DNA from: Diploscapter coronatus
Taxonomy: Eukaryota > Nematoda > Chromadorea > Rhabditida > Rhabditidae
Direction of reading: 5' to 3'
Length of the DNA stretch: 64,000 bases
Assembly (NCBI GenBank): GCA_964036155.1
Contig: OZ038423.1
Span: 40,625,249 to 40,689,248 of the forward strand
Shown: piece after piece, positions 45,337 to 56,124 of the stretch
Position numbering within the stretch: the first letter of the stretch is position 1
Layout of the letters: each line of letters opens with the position of its first letter
The notes under the pieces: generated by a model
What the model was told of the DNA's origin: nothing
Databases searched by the model: none
The model's input: only the letters and a program-made list of their open reading frames with translations
Translations under genes and position numbers: made by a program

Positions 45337-48316
45337 CTGCAATCACAATTATTGCTTACTGAATTATAAAATGAAAAATATCCTTCGACTTCCCTAACTT
45401 CATAATTCTGACTGCGCTTTATGCAGTTCTTTAATAAAATCATAAATCTTATTAAATAATACAGAGAGAGCGCAATCAATTATTAAGTCGGGTCAAAAGA
45501 TGGAGCGGGAGAAACTACGATAAATGGAAGGAAAGAGAAGAGAAGTGGACGAGAATTGAGTTATTGGAATTTCAACAAGTGTTGTGAACTGTGAGATATG
45601 AGATAACGTGAAAACATACAAGAAGAAACTGCCGAATTTTCTCAATTTAGATACTTTTTCAAGTGGGGCGAAGCCAAAATATGATGGATGTTTCCCCTAA
45701 TCTCTATTTTGTTTTATAAATCTTTCTTCTATCTCTAGTCTAATTGAAAAATCACAAATATTTCGAAACGTTTAGGAAAAATTTCGAATTACTATAATTT
45801 TGACTCCCCCCACTGAACTCGAGAATCGAAAAAACACAAGGCAAGAGTAAATGAAAGAACTAGAATACGATTGGATCATTTAATACAGTCAAATATGACT
45901 GGTTTCTCAACCGGTTTGAAGTCAATCAGTCAATTCCCCCAGCTAACATCTGCATGATTTTCATTGATTGCCTCCTTCCAATCAGTAATATCCCTGCAGC
46001 TCTCCTGTCAGTCCACTGCTCGCATCGCAACCCATCTCTCCATTTCTCGCTCTCCCTTCCCTTCTCTTTCCATTTCTCTCTCTTTGCTTTCCTTCTATGC
46101 ACATCGCATCCTCATGTGTCTATAAGAAGAAGGAACGCTTTGAGGGAGGAGAGGAGAGATGAGGAGAGGAAAGAGAAGGGAAGGGAAGGAGGGAAGGGAC
46201 GAACACTTTCCTCCTCAGGGTGCCCAGACTTTTTGTATTTCTTCTTCTCCTCATTTTCCTCCCTCTTTGATTCGGGAGGAAAGACCCAAAACGCGTAGAA
46301 AATTCCGTCACAGTGTGTAGAGTGGGGGGAAAAGAACGAAAGAATGTAAAGAGGTGGAGCCAGAAAAAAACAATAAAACAACAATAGAGGTGTATATGGA
46401 ACCAAAGTGCATGTCCTCTCCATCTACGAATTCATACAAACCATATCCGTGCAAAGCGTGTTCCGAAAAGAAACAAAAATCCCCCCGAAACCCCAAATCT
46501 ACGAGTCAAACAACCGGTCGAAGCATAAATCATAAAATCGATACAAAGATGCTTGTAGATTAGAGGAATTTTCTCGAAAATTGCAATCATGAGAAATGAA
46601 GAATGACATAACGCGAGATGGACACTTGATTAGCCAACTTTCTCGCGAAATTTCGAGCGCACACAATGAATATTGAAGATGGGAGCCGATCGATTAAATC
46701 GATGAAAAATCGATAAATCAATGGGCAAATTGACGGAAATCGATCAAGATTGACTTGTGGAATGAGCCGAGACATGAATGTGACTGGTCCGTGTGATTTG
46801 GGCCTTGACAAAAGATGGGGAATGGGATGGTAGGGTTGGGGAAAATTGGAGGCCACAGAGACTAAGTACCCTGCTACACTCGGACTTGGTTGAAAAAGCG
46901 AAGAAACGCAGCCCAGCACAGGCCTAGCACTGCGCTGGCGAGGAGAGCCGCGAAGTGATTTTAGTCGGATTGCCAAAATTAACCGAACAAAGTCAAAATA
47001 GGGGTAATTTTATATGCAGAATCCGAATATTTCGGCCAAAAATGCCCCCGGCTTTTCAATTTGGAAAAACTCCGACAAAAACACTTCACTCACAAGAGAA
47101 TTAGACTGAAAAGTGGCCCGTAAAAACTTCCGGAGTGGAAAGTTAGCGAATCCCAACAAAATGGCTATCATTCGATAGCTTTCAGAATTCTAAACAACCT
47201 TTGTCAAAGGTATTTCTCGAAATTCTTCCATCCAAAAACTTTATAACCCTATTTGCGAGGGCAGTTTCATTGGGAAATGCAAGTTTGGTTCAAGTTCTCA
47301 GCGTCGCGGAACGACGGGGGCGAATTAGAGAGTCAGATTCGGGTTGGGAACGTCAACCTACACCAGTCCGAGGAAAAAATCGACGAAATTCGAAAATTCA
47401 AAAATTGATAATCCGGACTTGGCGTGTAAGCGAGAGAGAAGACGCAGGGGAAATAGCAAGCCGCCAGAGAAGTAGAGCGGAGGATTATTACGCGCGAAAC
47501 GCAGTATATCCAGTACCAGTCTTCCTTCCATTTCTGCCCGAATTATCGATTTTTGCTGGGTTTTGGGTGATTTCCGGCTCGCTTCTCGGCAACCATCTAC
47601 CAGCAGTTCATAGGCTGCTCTCTGCGATCCCTCGCAGTCGCAGTCTTCACAATTCTCACGACAAGTAAGCTGTTTTCAGGAGTAAATGCTGTTGATTAAA
47701 GATCTTATTTATTTATTTTTTTCGAAAGTCCAGGATTTTTCGTAGATTTTCGAAAACTTCCGAATTATTCTAATCAAGCGCTTGAGAATCGTTCATCCAG
47801 AATAGTTGGAGATACTCACTATCGAACTTCAGCTTTTTGTTAATATTCGAAATTGCGAAACTTCCTTTTCCGAGCTTGCCAGTTTATTCACATGGATGTT
47901 CGCGAGGTCTTTAGAGAAAAAATAGTGCACAGAATCCGAGTCCGAGTCCAGACATTAAAGATAACCCCATTTTTGCGATACTGACACTGACACTGCGTGT
48001 CATTAATATTAGTGTCAAACTCTAAGTCTGTTAGAGCTCCACTGCATCAGATTATATCATCCTTATGTGCTATTTCTCTCTTCCGTCTGTCTGCAAGAGA
48101 ACTCGGTCGCGGCTTCTAAGAGAGGAAAGCAGAAGGTGGAGAAATAGCGTGCAAAGATGATGCAATAGGACTCGGATCCAGACTCTGCACTATTCCAATA
48201 CACTCTTTCGTTTTCTTTTCAAGAAACGTCGAAAACTCAACTAATTGAAGAGTGCAGAAGTACAGTCGATTATTTTTGAAAATCAACACAATTTTCGAAA
48301 TAATTCGATGAATTTC
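45337..48316. other. Divergent intergenic region, no gene seen
   Basis: This lies between the divergent TOP1 and UPF0561 genes, so it probably contains both promoters. Pyrimidine/purine tracts occur at 46040-46220. A CG-richer block at 47300-47640 gives a 155-codon frame with no recognisable product or splice sites. I do not call it a gene. Confidence 0.45.
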
Positions 48317-48346
48317 AGAATCGAGCAGAGAGAGGACAGAAGAAGA

Positions 48347-49933
48347 ATGACGGAAGCAGCGACTTTGCAGCGCCGCCAGAGCAGTGGAGACTCGCCCTCT
48401 GCACACGGATACAAGGGACTCAACATGAATCACGGATTCATCAAGAAAATTATCGAAAATCAAATCATCCGGTGACATTTTCTGATGTTCCAGAAATAAA
48501 ATACCAACGAACTTTCAGAGACGAGTATCACAAGATAATGGAGGAGCGGAGCACAGCCGTGAGGAAGGCCATCTGCTCTTCGAATGGAAACACGCCCGAC
48601 AGGAAAACTGCCAATGGCACGGGAGGCACTATCAGGTATGAACAAAAGTGTTCAACAAATTCTAGAGAACGAGACAGCTTTTCTAAATGAGAAAATGTTG
48701 TTTTCCTTTTAATTTTTGACGGAGTAAATAAATAGATTAGTTAGAATCCTCTAGTTAGCGAAAACTCGAATCAAGGAAACATTCACTTTATTTTCTCTAG
48801 AGAAAAAACGAGATGAATGACTTTCAAAAGATTTTCAACCATTTGCAGGAAGAACCAGCTGCCTGTGTACGTGCCGCCTCCGATGAGGAAAAACGAGGGA
48901 AACGAATCGAATGAAGGGCAGAACAGACACGACAGACCGGAAAAGGTAGAGAAGGGGCAGGGCAAGAGCAAGGCCAAGAAGAAGAGCAGGTACAGCGAGG
49001 CTGATGCTGGGTCTCCGGAAACTTCGAAGGTTAGGAGAGATTATAGTGAAAGAAGGGAAGGAATGAATTGTTGCAGAAGAATGCGCCTGTCGCAGACATC
49101 ATCAGCAACGTGGAGAGCAGCGATCTGCGCGAGAAGGTACAGCATATTCTACAGTTCGAAAAGTGAAAGAAGAAAATTGTTAGTCTGATCATTGTTCTCT
49201 AATTGTGCCGATTTCTTTAACGTTTCTAGACATACGAGGTGAAGAGAAACCAAAAATCTGAACTCACTAGCATAAGACTTTAATCATTGACTTTCTATAA
49301 GATTTTTCTAATTGAATGCGAATTTTATAGTTCTTGTTAGATGAGGATTCATAGAAATTGATTTATGTTGCAGGTGCGAAAGAACGCTCTGGCAGAAATG
49401 AACAACTTGAGTGAGCTGTGTTCGCGCCTGTCCAGCAGCAGCATCTCGCCCAGTCTTCCGGTCGTCTCGCAGAGGGACGTCCAGGATGTCTTCATTCTCG
49501 ACATCAATTGCGGCAATGGAAAGAACATCGAAGTCACCGTCAAAAACGTAAGAATGATTAGAATTTCGAAGGAAGGCATATCTTTCTTTCATTCGTTCAT
49601 AGTTTTCACCTACATTCATCTACAAAAATCCCAAAATAAGAATGACTAGCGAAGTGGAATTCAACTTTATAATGGTAGAAAAATGCGTTATATTTATAGT
49701 GGGGTTTTCTTTTGTCATTGTTAACCTAGTGAAAATTAACTTTTTTCTATCCCATTCTAGAAGATAATATAGATTTGAGTTCAAGGATATTTTCTTCTTT
49801 CTTTCAGACGGACAACCCAGCCCGACTGGCCAAGTCTCTGGGCGTGAAGCACAAATACACGGACGTGCAGGTGCGCATCCTCCGAAAGAAACTCGAAAAC
49901 GAATTCGAAAAGAGGAACATTGAAATTCGCTGA
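48347..49933 (+). CDS. C2orf68: UPF0561 family protein (C2orf68 homologue)
   Basis: Six exons (48347-48471, 48519-48635, 48849-49029, 49077-49136, 49374-49547, 49808-49933) give 260 residues. The pattern matches human C2orf68, as I remember it: an N-terminal NHGFIKKIIENQIIRDEYH (human HGFLQYIRRNQIARDDY), then a basic linker with LPVYVPPP. The C-terminal domain DVFILDINCGNGKNIEVTVK with DNPARLAKSLG and LRKKLENEFEKR corresponds to the human EYEADSGEVTSVIVY...DDPGKVSEKVS...LRIQEEIAKR. The family has no known function that I can state. The start is the first ATG, 30 bases after an unpaired ATTTCAG (trans-splice site). The central Lys/Glu/Asn-rich linker is longer than in the human protein. Confidence 0.78.
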
Positions 49934-51170
49934 CAACGAGAAGACGTGAATGGAGACGGGCAAATTAGAGAGGAGCCACGGTAGGCCAATTCACATTGAT
50001 ATTATCTAGTCCTTGCAGTTACTTCACATTAAATGTACTTTTTGGATATCTGTAAAGGTTACTGAAACAAAAAAGTTTTTGATAAGCTATGTAACCAGAG
50101 ATGAACATTCTATTAAATTTTAATGGGAAGAACATTCTACCTTACAGATTCTCATCACCGATCATATTATTCTCGATTTTTATAAAAGTGTTTGTTCCAA
50201 TTGTCTGAACATATGATTGCCAGATTTAGCTTATTCAATTGATGCCAGAGAATTAAATTGTATTTATCTCGTTTGGAATTTGTTTATCTAGTGATCTTCT
50301 AGCTATTTCGAACTTATTCGTTATCACTTTCATCGAGCTTTACCTTTATCTCAAATCGCAGAATAGTCAATGTATGTTTGCATAATCACTTGATCAAACG
50401 ATTTTATTCCCTTACAAAATTCTCCTGCCAATCATACCAATTGAAACTACTTTCTAGGGTAATTTAAGTGCAATTAAGGAATGGTGAGGATGTTCAATTT
50501 TGTAACTTTTCCGAGATTCCCACTCTTCCTTTCCCAGTCCAATTTCAAATATCCTTATTTAGAGATATATCTCAGTGCCTCAGAGCATCATTTTCAGCAG
50601 AGATTTGTGATTCGTTGATCTGAAACGAGTTTTACGTTTTCAATACAAGTCGATGTGTCGAGCGATTTTATCTTCCGGTTTTCAAATTAGGTGCAATTAA
50701 AGCTTTATAGATCGTTTGGATCAAATTATTTTCTTATGTTATTTTTAACTTTTACTTGGATCTAAACGATTTCTACATCATTCGAACATTTCTTATTGTC
50801 AATCGGTAACTTTGTTGATCTTTCATTGTACCTTTTCTCACCAGGATTTTTATCAACTGAAACTTGTTATTCTTGTTTTATCGTCAATTCATCACAATTC
50901 TTTTTTTCATCAGGAATTTATTTATTTAAAAATGATTGCAGAACTGTGATGATGAAGCATAGCAATGACCATCTCGAATTTTCCGTAGATTTTTCGCAAA
51001 AAGTACCTCGAACTGTAGCTAATTTTATCCCACATTCCTCTTCACTTGAACATTTAGAAAATCGAATAAATTGTTGGAAAAAGAATGTTTCATCTTGAAG
51101 GGTAACTGTAGAAATCCGATGATGATATCTGCGAAGTGTAGTAAGTTTTGAGTTGATTTGCTTATGTTTC
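49934..51170. other. Intergenic, no gene seen
   Basis: AT-rich 3' flank of the UPF0561 gene and upstream flank of MTG2. No exon, repeat or RNA gene was recognised. Confidence 0.45.
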
Positions 51171-51185
51171 AGTTGCAGATTCCGA

Positions 51186-54100
51186 ATGACGGTGCTGTGC
51201 CGTTCCTGTGCAGTGACAATGTCAATGGCCGCGAGGTGGAATTCGACTCGAATTGTCGCCTCAAAAATGACCAAGGATCCCATTCTCCCAGACAAACCCA
51301 AATCGCAATTCGAGGTATAAACGTCGTTAATTCAGACATGGATAGAGGCTTGTAAAAAATCGTTTTCTGATTCAGATCCAGGCAAATTTTCAGCTAAGCT
51401 GGATATATAGAAGAAGTGGTACACAAGGGAAAATTTTCTATAATAAAATTGACATATGTATGGAGGGGGTACAGAACAAGAATTTTAACGGGAGATTTTG
51501 GCCCAGGGGATACGCTAGAGGAAATCTCGCTTTAAGCGCTCTATTTGAAACTGAAGTTTGATTTTTCTTTTTCAGTCTTCCTCGTTCGTTGACTACCGTC
51601 GAGTGAATTGCAAGGCCGGCAACGGCGGAAATGGAATGGTCTCGTTTCTTAAGTAAGAATTTATTTGTGAAGAAGCTGAAGAGAATTTGAAATTCATAAA
51701 CTAGAAAATGGGATTTATCTTGAAACTTACTTTGCGGTTCATTATTTTTTTCTGTAGATTCAAGTGATGATGCTAACTGATTTGAACATTTTATCCTCAA
51801 CCATGATAAAAATGCTCATCTTTTCCCACTTCAATTCCAAACACCCATTGATTGCTGAATTTCAGAGAATCTAATCGGCCTTGGGGAGGTCCAGACGGCG
51901 GAGACGGGGGAAATGGCGGCCACATTCTGTTCAGAGGTCCGTTTTCACTTCATTTTTGGAATTGCATAGCGTTTTTCATTATCATGCTCAAGCTCAAGCT
52001 CTTATGATTTCATTTTTCAATCGACATACACTCGCTCTGCTATGTTTGCTTTCTAAAACAATCCAACAACTTGGACTTTCTCGTGGACTTGACTAGTGAT
52101 GACTCGATCAGTGGGCAGAGGGGAGGATGGGCTAGAAATCGAGTGAAGTGGAGGCAGAGAAGGAATGAATGGGCAAAGCGATTCATCCACTTTTGGGCTC
52201 CTGTTGCTTCTCGTTGTTCATGCAAGACCCAGACGAGCAATTGAACAGATGGGCCCAGTTCCCTTTGGTGAGCGCGTAGGTCATTACGAAGCTGACCAGA
52301 ATGATCACAATTGCTATCAGCAGCACTACTGCAAAGGAAGGGAATGAGATGAAGGGCATTGACAGGCCTTGTCAGAAACTACTAACTGAGGAGTGCGCAG
52401 CAGAGAGTGCCTTCCATTCTGAGCAGGTAGTTCTGCGGCTCCATTTTGTCCTTCACACGCACCTTCTTCGTCTGCAAATTCACATGCTCATTGTCAGTTC
52501 AGCCATTCTCTGCCTCTAATTCATGAACTTCAGTGCGAATGACACTTTCAAATTATGGGAGAGAAGCTCACACCATTCATGGATCCAGACACTTGTCTCT
52601 ATTCAAACCTTGGCCTTCTTTTTCTTCTTGCCTCCACGATCCTTCGACTTCTTGTGTTTGCGTCTCTGCAATCATTCATTCTCCTACCATTCTTTATCCA
52701 TTTCATCATCCACTCCAACCTGTTTCTTCTTTTCCATGTCGTCAATCAAATCGAGTATTGTGGAACTCTGTTTGTTGCCTCCTCGACTGGTCGCTCCCGT
52801 GTCGTTTAACGTGTCCCTGCAATTTGATGCCTTGTCTTGTCATCTCGTTATCTTTATCTTCAACTCACGTGAAGGACGCATTAATGGCTGGATCTGCCAT
52901 GTCTGCCCGATCGCTCTGTCCTTGCAGTCGTTCAGCTGCTTGTCTGCTTGTCCCTGTCCTTCTTCTTTGTCTCTTTCGAGTGGATTGCTGTGCAGCTCCT
53001 TTTCCCGAATTGTGTTCTGTCGAAAGTTCGACTGTCGACGAATCGGCAGACGAGGTAATGAGGGAATGAGGAGAGAGGGATCCAGAAACGATCAATCTAT
53101 GCATTTGTACCATGTATGCAAATTTTTCAAACAACTTCTAAAATTTCAATTCATTGAATTTCAGCAAGTCACGAAGCAAAGGATTTGGCACATATAAAAC
53201 CGACGATGCGAGCAGCGAGTGGGGAGTTTGGAATGTCCAAGAACTGCGACGGGAAGAATGCAGAGCACACGGAGATTCTCGTGCCGAGGGGCACTATGTT
53301 CAGGGACCCCCGAACTAGGCAGCTCATCTACGAGGTCAACAAGGAAGGAGATGTGAGTAGAGAATGTTCTATCTTCCGAAAAAAAACCCTATTTCGCAGG
53401 TTTTCATCGGAGCCCGAGGCGGCAGTGGAGGCAGGGGCAATCATTTTTACGTGACAAATGAAGTGAGGAAGCCCTTCAAAGCTGAATATGGAGGACTGGG
53501 AGAAGCTGTAAGCTCCTTTTCTCTTGATCTTGAACGAAAATGAAAATATGAAAAGAGACAGGACAAGAACCTAGACTTCGACATAAAAATATCCAATTCG
53601 AAGTTTTGTCTGCTCTTGGTGAAGGATAGCAATTCCGACTCTTGCAGTCAAGTAGCAATGCATTGGGTTCTTCTAAATGTTTGCAAATTTCAGATATCGT
53701 ACGACGTTGAAATGCGAATCATTGCAGCTGCAGGACTCGTTGGATTCCCGAATGCAGGCAAATCGTGAGTTCAACCATTTTTCTTTCGAACAATATTATA
53801 TGTCTCATTGTTCATCGAAAAATAGAAGCTTCTATTCGATGTTGAAAATAGACGTATTTTCAGTTCTCTTCTGCGGGCGATTTCTCGTGCCAAACCCAAG
53901 GTTGCCGCCTATCCATTCACGACTCTCAAACCTCACATCGGGATGGTGCAGTACGATGATTATGAACAAATTGCTGGTTATTTCTCCTGCAAGAAACTTC
54001 TAATAATTTACTTTCAGTAGCTGATATTCCTGGCCTGATAGAAGGAGCTCATTTGAATCGTGGACTGGGTATTTCATTTCTGAGGCACATCGAGAGATGC

Positions 54101-54682
54101 AGGTATCTTTATTACCTGGATTTATTTTCCTTTTAAATTCCCGATGTTATTTTTCAGTTGTCTGTTCTATGTTTTGGACGTTTCTTCTCCCCAGATTCTG
54201 TCAGAATTCGACTGTTTGCGGCACGAGTTGGAATGCTACAAGGAAGGCCTATCGAAAAGACCTGCCACTATCGTTCTCAACAAAATCGACCTGGTTGAGG
54301 AGGTGAGTCGACTGTTTTTGAGACTTTCTTTTTGAAGTACTTAAGCAAGTTTTGAAATGACTTACAAGAAAGGAGAATGAATATTTAATTTCAGCTCTTC
54401 AAAATTGACATTTTTAAAATCATTCCTAGAGCTAGAATATAAGATTCGTGCAGAAGAACAAAGATTCAAATTTTTAAAAATTTTTATCTTATTCTTTGTA
54501 GAAAACTATTCATCACAAAAGCAGAGATTCAACTTTTGCCATTTCAGAATCAAATTTTCAAATATCGATCTCATTTCTCGGATTTCACGATCTTCCCAGT
54601 CTCAGCTCTGCGAGGTACGGGCATATTCGACTTGCTGTCCTATCTGCGTAAAGTCCACGATGAACAATTGGAAAAGTTATGA
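51186..54682 (+). CDS. MTG2: Mitochondrial Obg-family GTPase (MTG2/GTPBP5 type)
   Basis: Ten exons (51186-51314, 51576-51652, 51866-51936, 53165-53352, 53400-53507, 53694-53764, 53864-53976, 54018-54102, 54158-54302, 54548-54682) give 373 residues. Obg GTPases act in late assembly of the large ribosomal subunit; MTG2 does so in mitochondria. The N-terminus has Arg/Ser/Ala residues and no early acids, fitting a mitochondrial presequence. The Gly-rich Obg fold follows ([44 protein letters not shown]). The G domain has G1 GFPNAGKSS, switch [11 protein letters not shown]3 [11 protein letters not shown]4 NKID and G5 PVSALRG. I prefer MTG2 to GTPBP10 because of the presequence and overall order. 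The third intron (51937-53164) hosts an antisense gene. Confidence 0.93.
52183..52900 (-). CDS. Small single-pass membrane protein nested in an MTG2 intron
   Basis: Five exons (52900-52869, 52816-52720, 52665-52609, 52471-52387, 52328-52183) join in phase to 138 residues: [18 protein letters not shown], then a Lys/Arg-rich region ([19 protein letters not shown]), then one strong membrane segment ([20 protein letters not shown]), then a short tail with two cysteines ([13 protein letters not shown]). The positive-inside rule puts the N-terminus in the cytosol. The polybasic juxtamembrane stretch could bind acidic lipids. I do not recognise the family. All introns have GT..AG in phase, so a real gene is likely. 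The start could lie further upstream, since the frame stays open to about 53134. Confidence 0.65.
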
Positions 54683-55181
54683 TACTTGTTGATTAGTTGG
54701 TTAATTGTTAGATTTGTTGTTTGGATGCGCGAGTATTTTTATCCTTGAGATTATTCGAATAGAAGTTACTCCTTTATTCCGATGATAAAAATGCTTGTTC
54801 ACAAGATTTTCAATAAATAATTTATGCTCAAAGATGGACTATCTTGATCTGAACAATGCGGTTGAGAAACACCATGAATATCTAACATTTGTGAAAACAC
54901 ATGCTCACTTAGTTTTATCTGGCTTTGACGCCTAATAGTAGAAAGAACGTGGAACAATGCTTTTTTTTTCGGTAAATTGTATCCTCATTTTCCATTCGGT
55001 AATTTCTCCATTTTCTTTAGACTCCTTCTCCTTTTATTGTTCTCACTTGTCATTCGTGCTCCTTTGCTAATCCCTCTAGCCTTCTTAATTTATTCTCTTC
55101 GCTCCATCGCTAATTGTTGGCGCAACTCCTCGATTTCGAATATTTTCGTTGTTCCCTTGTACCACAGGTTGTGTTCCAGAA
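54683..55181. other. Intergenic, no gene seen
   Basis: Short spacer with the MTG2 3' UTR and RAD9 upstream region; pyrimidine-rich from 54960 to 55130. Candidate acceptors CCACAG (about 55167) and GTTCCAG (about 55179) precede the RAD9 ATG. Confidence 0.4.
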
Positions 55182-56121
55182 ATGGTTCGTGGAGGAGCAG
55201 TGAATGTGAGCAAAATTGTGGAAGAGGACGAGGATCCCTTGGAGCAACAGAGTGGGGCTGGCAGGGAGATAGATCCGATGTGTGTGTCGATGGGGAAGGA
55301 GATGAAAATGGGACACTTGCTGGGAGATGTGGATGGGTCAGGGACAGGGACAGAGGTAGGCAAGGGACAGAGCACTCCCAACAGCAGCAGCGGCAGCAGT
55401 GCCTCTCACAGCAATGCTTCCTCTTTCGTCATGCAGTCCAATCTCAAGAGTAAGTCGACAACATCAGTTTTCAAACTAACACTGCAAAAATGGGGAAATA
55501 AAGTCTGCCAGATTTCTGAATTTTTAACTGCATTTGTACGGTCTACTAAGTACCTGGAAATAACATTTCAGGAAAAAGAAAAGCAAAAAACAATGTTTTC
55601 AGTCTTTTCGAAGGCGATCAGTGCACTGAGCAGACTTGCAGAGGATCTCTTTCTCGAGCCGTCTGAAGAAGGGGTACGATCGCTCTTACTTTCTAGCACT
55701 ATTCAATTGGTCTCCTTTCAGCTGCTGATCAAGACGTTCAATCGCTCTCGCTCTGCCTATGGCAAATTCACCTTCCAGAGGGACTTCTTCATCAATACAG
55801 ACACCTCCAAACTCGACCCCAATACAAGGAATCAGTGCCGCGTTTCTATGCGAGTATGAGAATTTATTCGTTTTTTCTTCTTTCATAATTCATGTACTTG
55901 ATTTTTTACAAACAAATAGTTCTATCAATCTTTTCACGAACCAAAGTACTTTTCTTAGGATACTGCTAAATATTTGCATCTAAAGGACCATCTTACTTTT
56001 CAGACGATCATGGCGATTTTCAAGCAGATTCACTACAACGGCGATCTTGCATTCCAGCAGGCCAAACTGGTACTCAACCCGAATGCAGACACTTTCATCG
56101 TGGAAATCAAGCTCGCTTTTG
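55182..56121 (+). CDS. RAD9: RAD9 checkpoint clamp subunit, N-terminal part only
   Basis: Exons 55182-55449, 55603-55673, 55722-55853 and 56004-56121 join in phase. RAD9 forms the 9-1-1 clamp with RAD1 and HUS1, loaded at damaged DNA to activate ATR signalling. The core match is LKIFSKAISALSRLAEDLFL with EPSEEG, FNRSRSAYGKFTFQRDFF and CRVSMRTIMAIFKQIHY (human: VHSLSRIGDELYLEPLEDG, NSSRSAYACFLFAPLFF). A 78-residue acidic and Ser-rich N-terminal extension precedes the core, unusual for a family that begins directly with the clamp fold. After EIKLAFG the exon ends at a GTAGG donor, and the next 2.3 kb is tandem repeat with no further exon. The second clamp repeat and tail are therefore missing from the window's plus strand. 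The gene is either truncated or has an enormous intron. Confidence 0.75.
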
Positions 56122-56124
56122 GTA

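Noticed and set aside
47201..47668. 155-codon plus-strand frame between TOP1 and UPF0561
   Set aside because: No splice-site context, no recognisable domain, unconvincing composition; lies in a probable promoter region.
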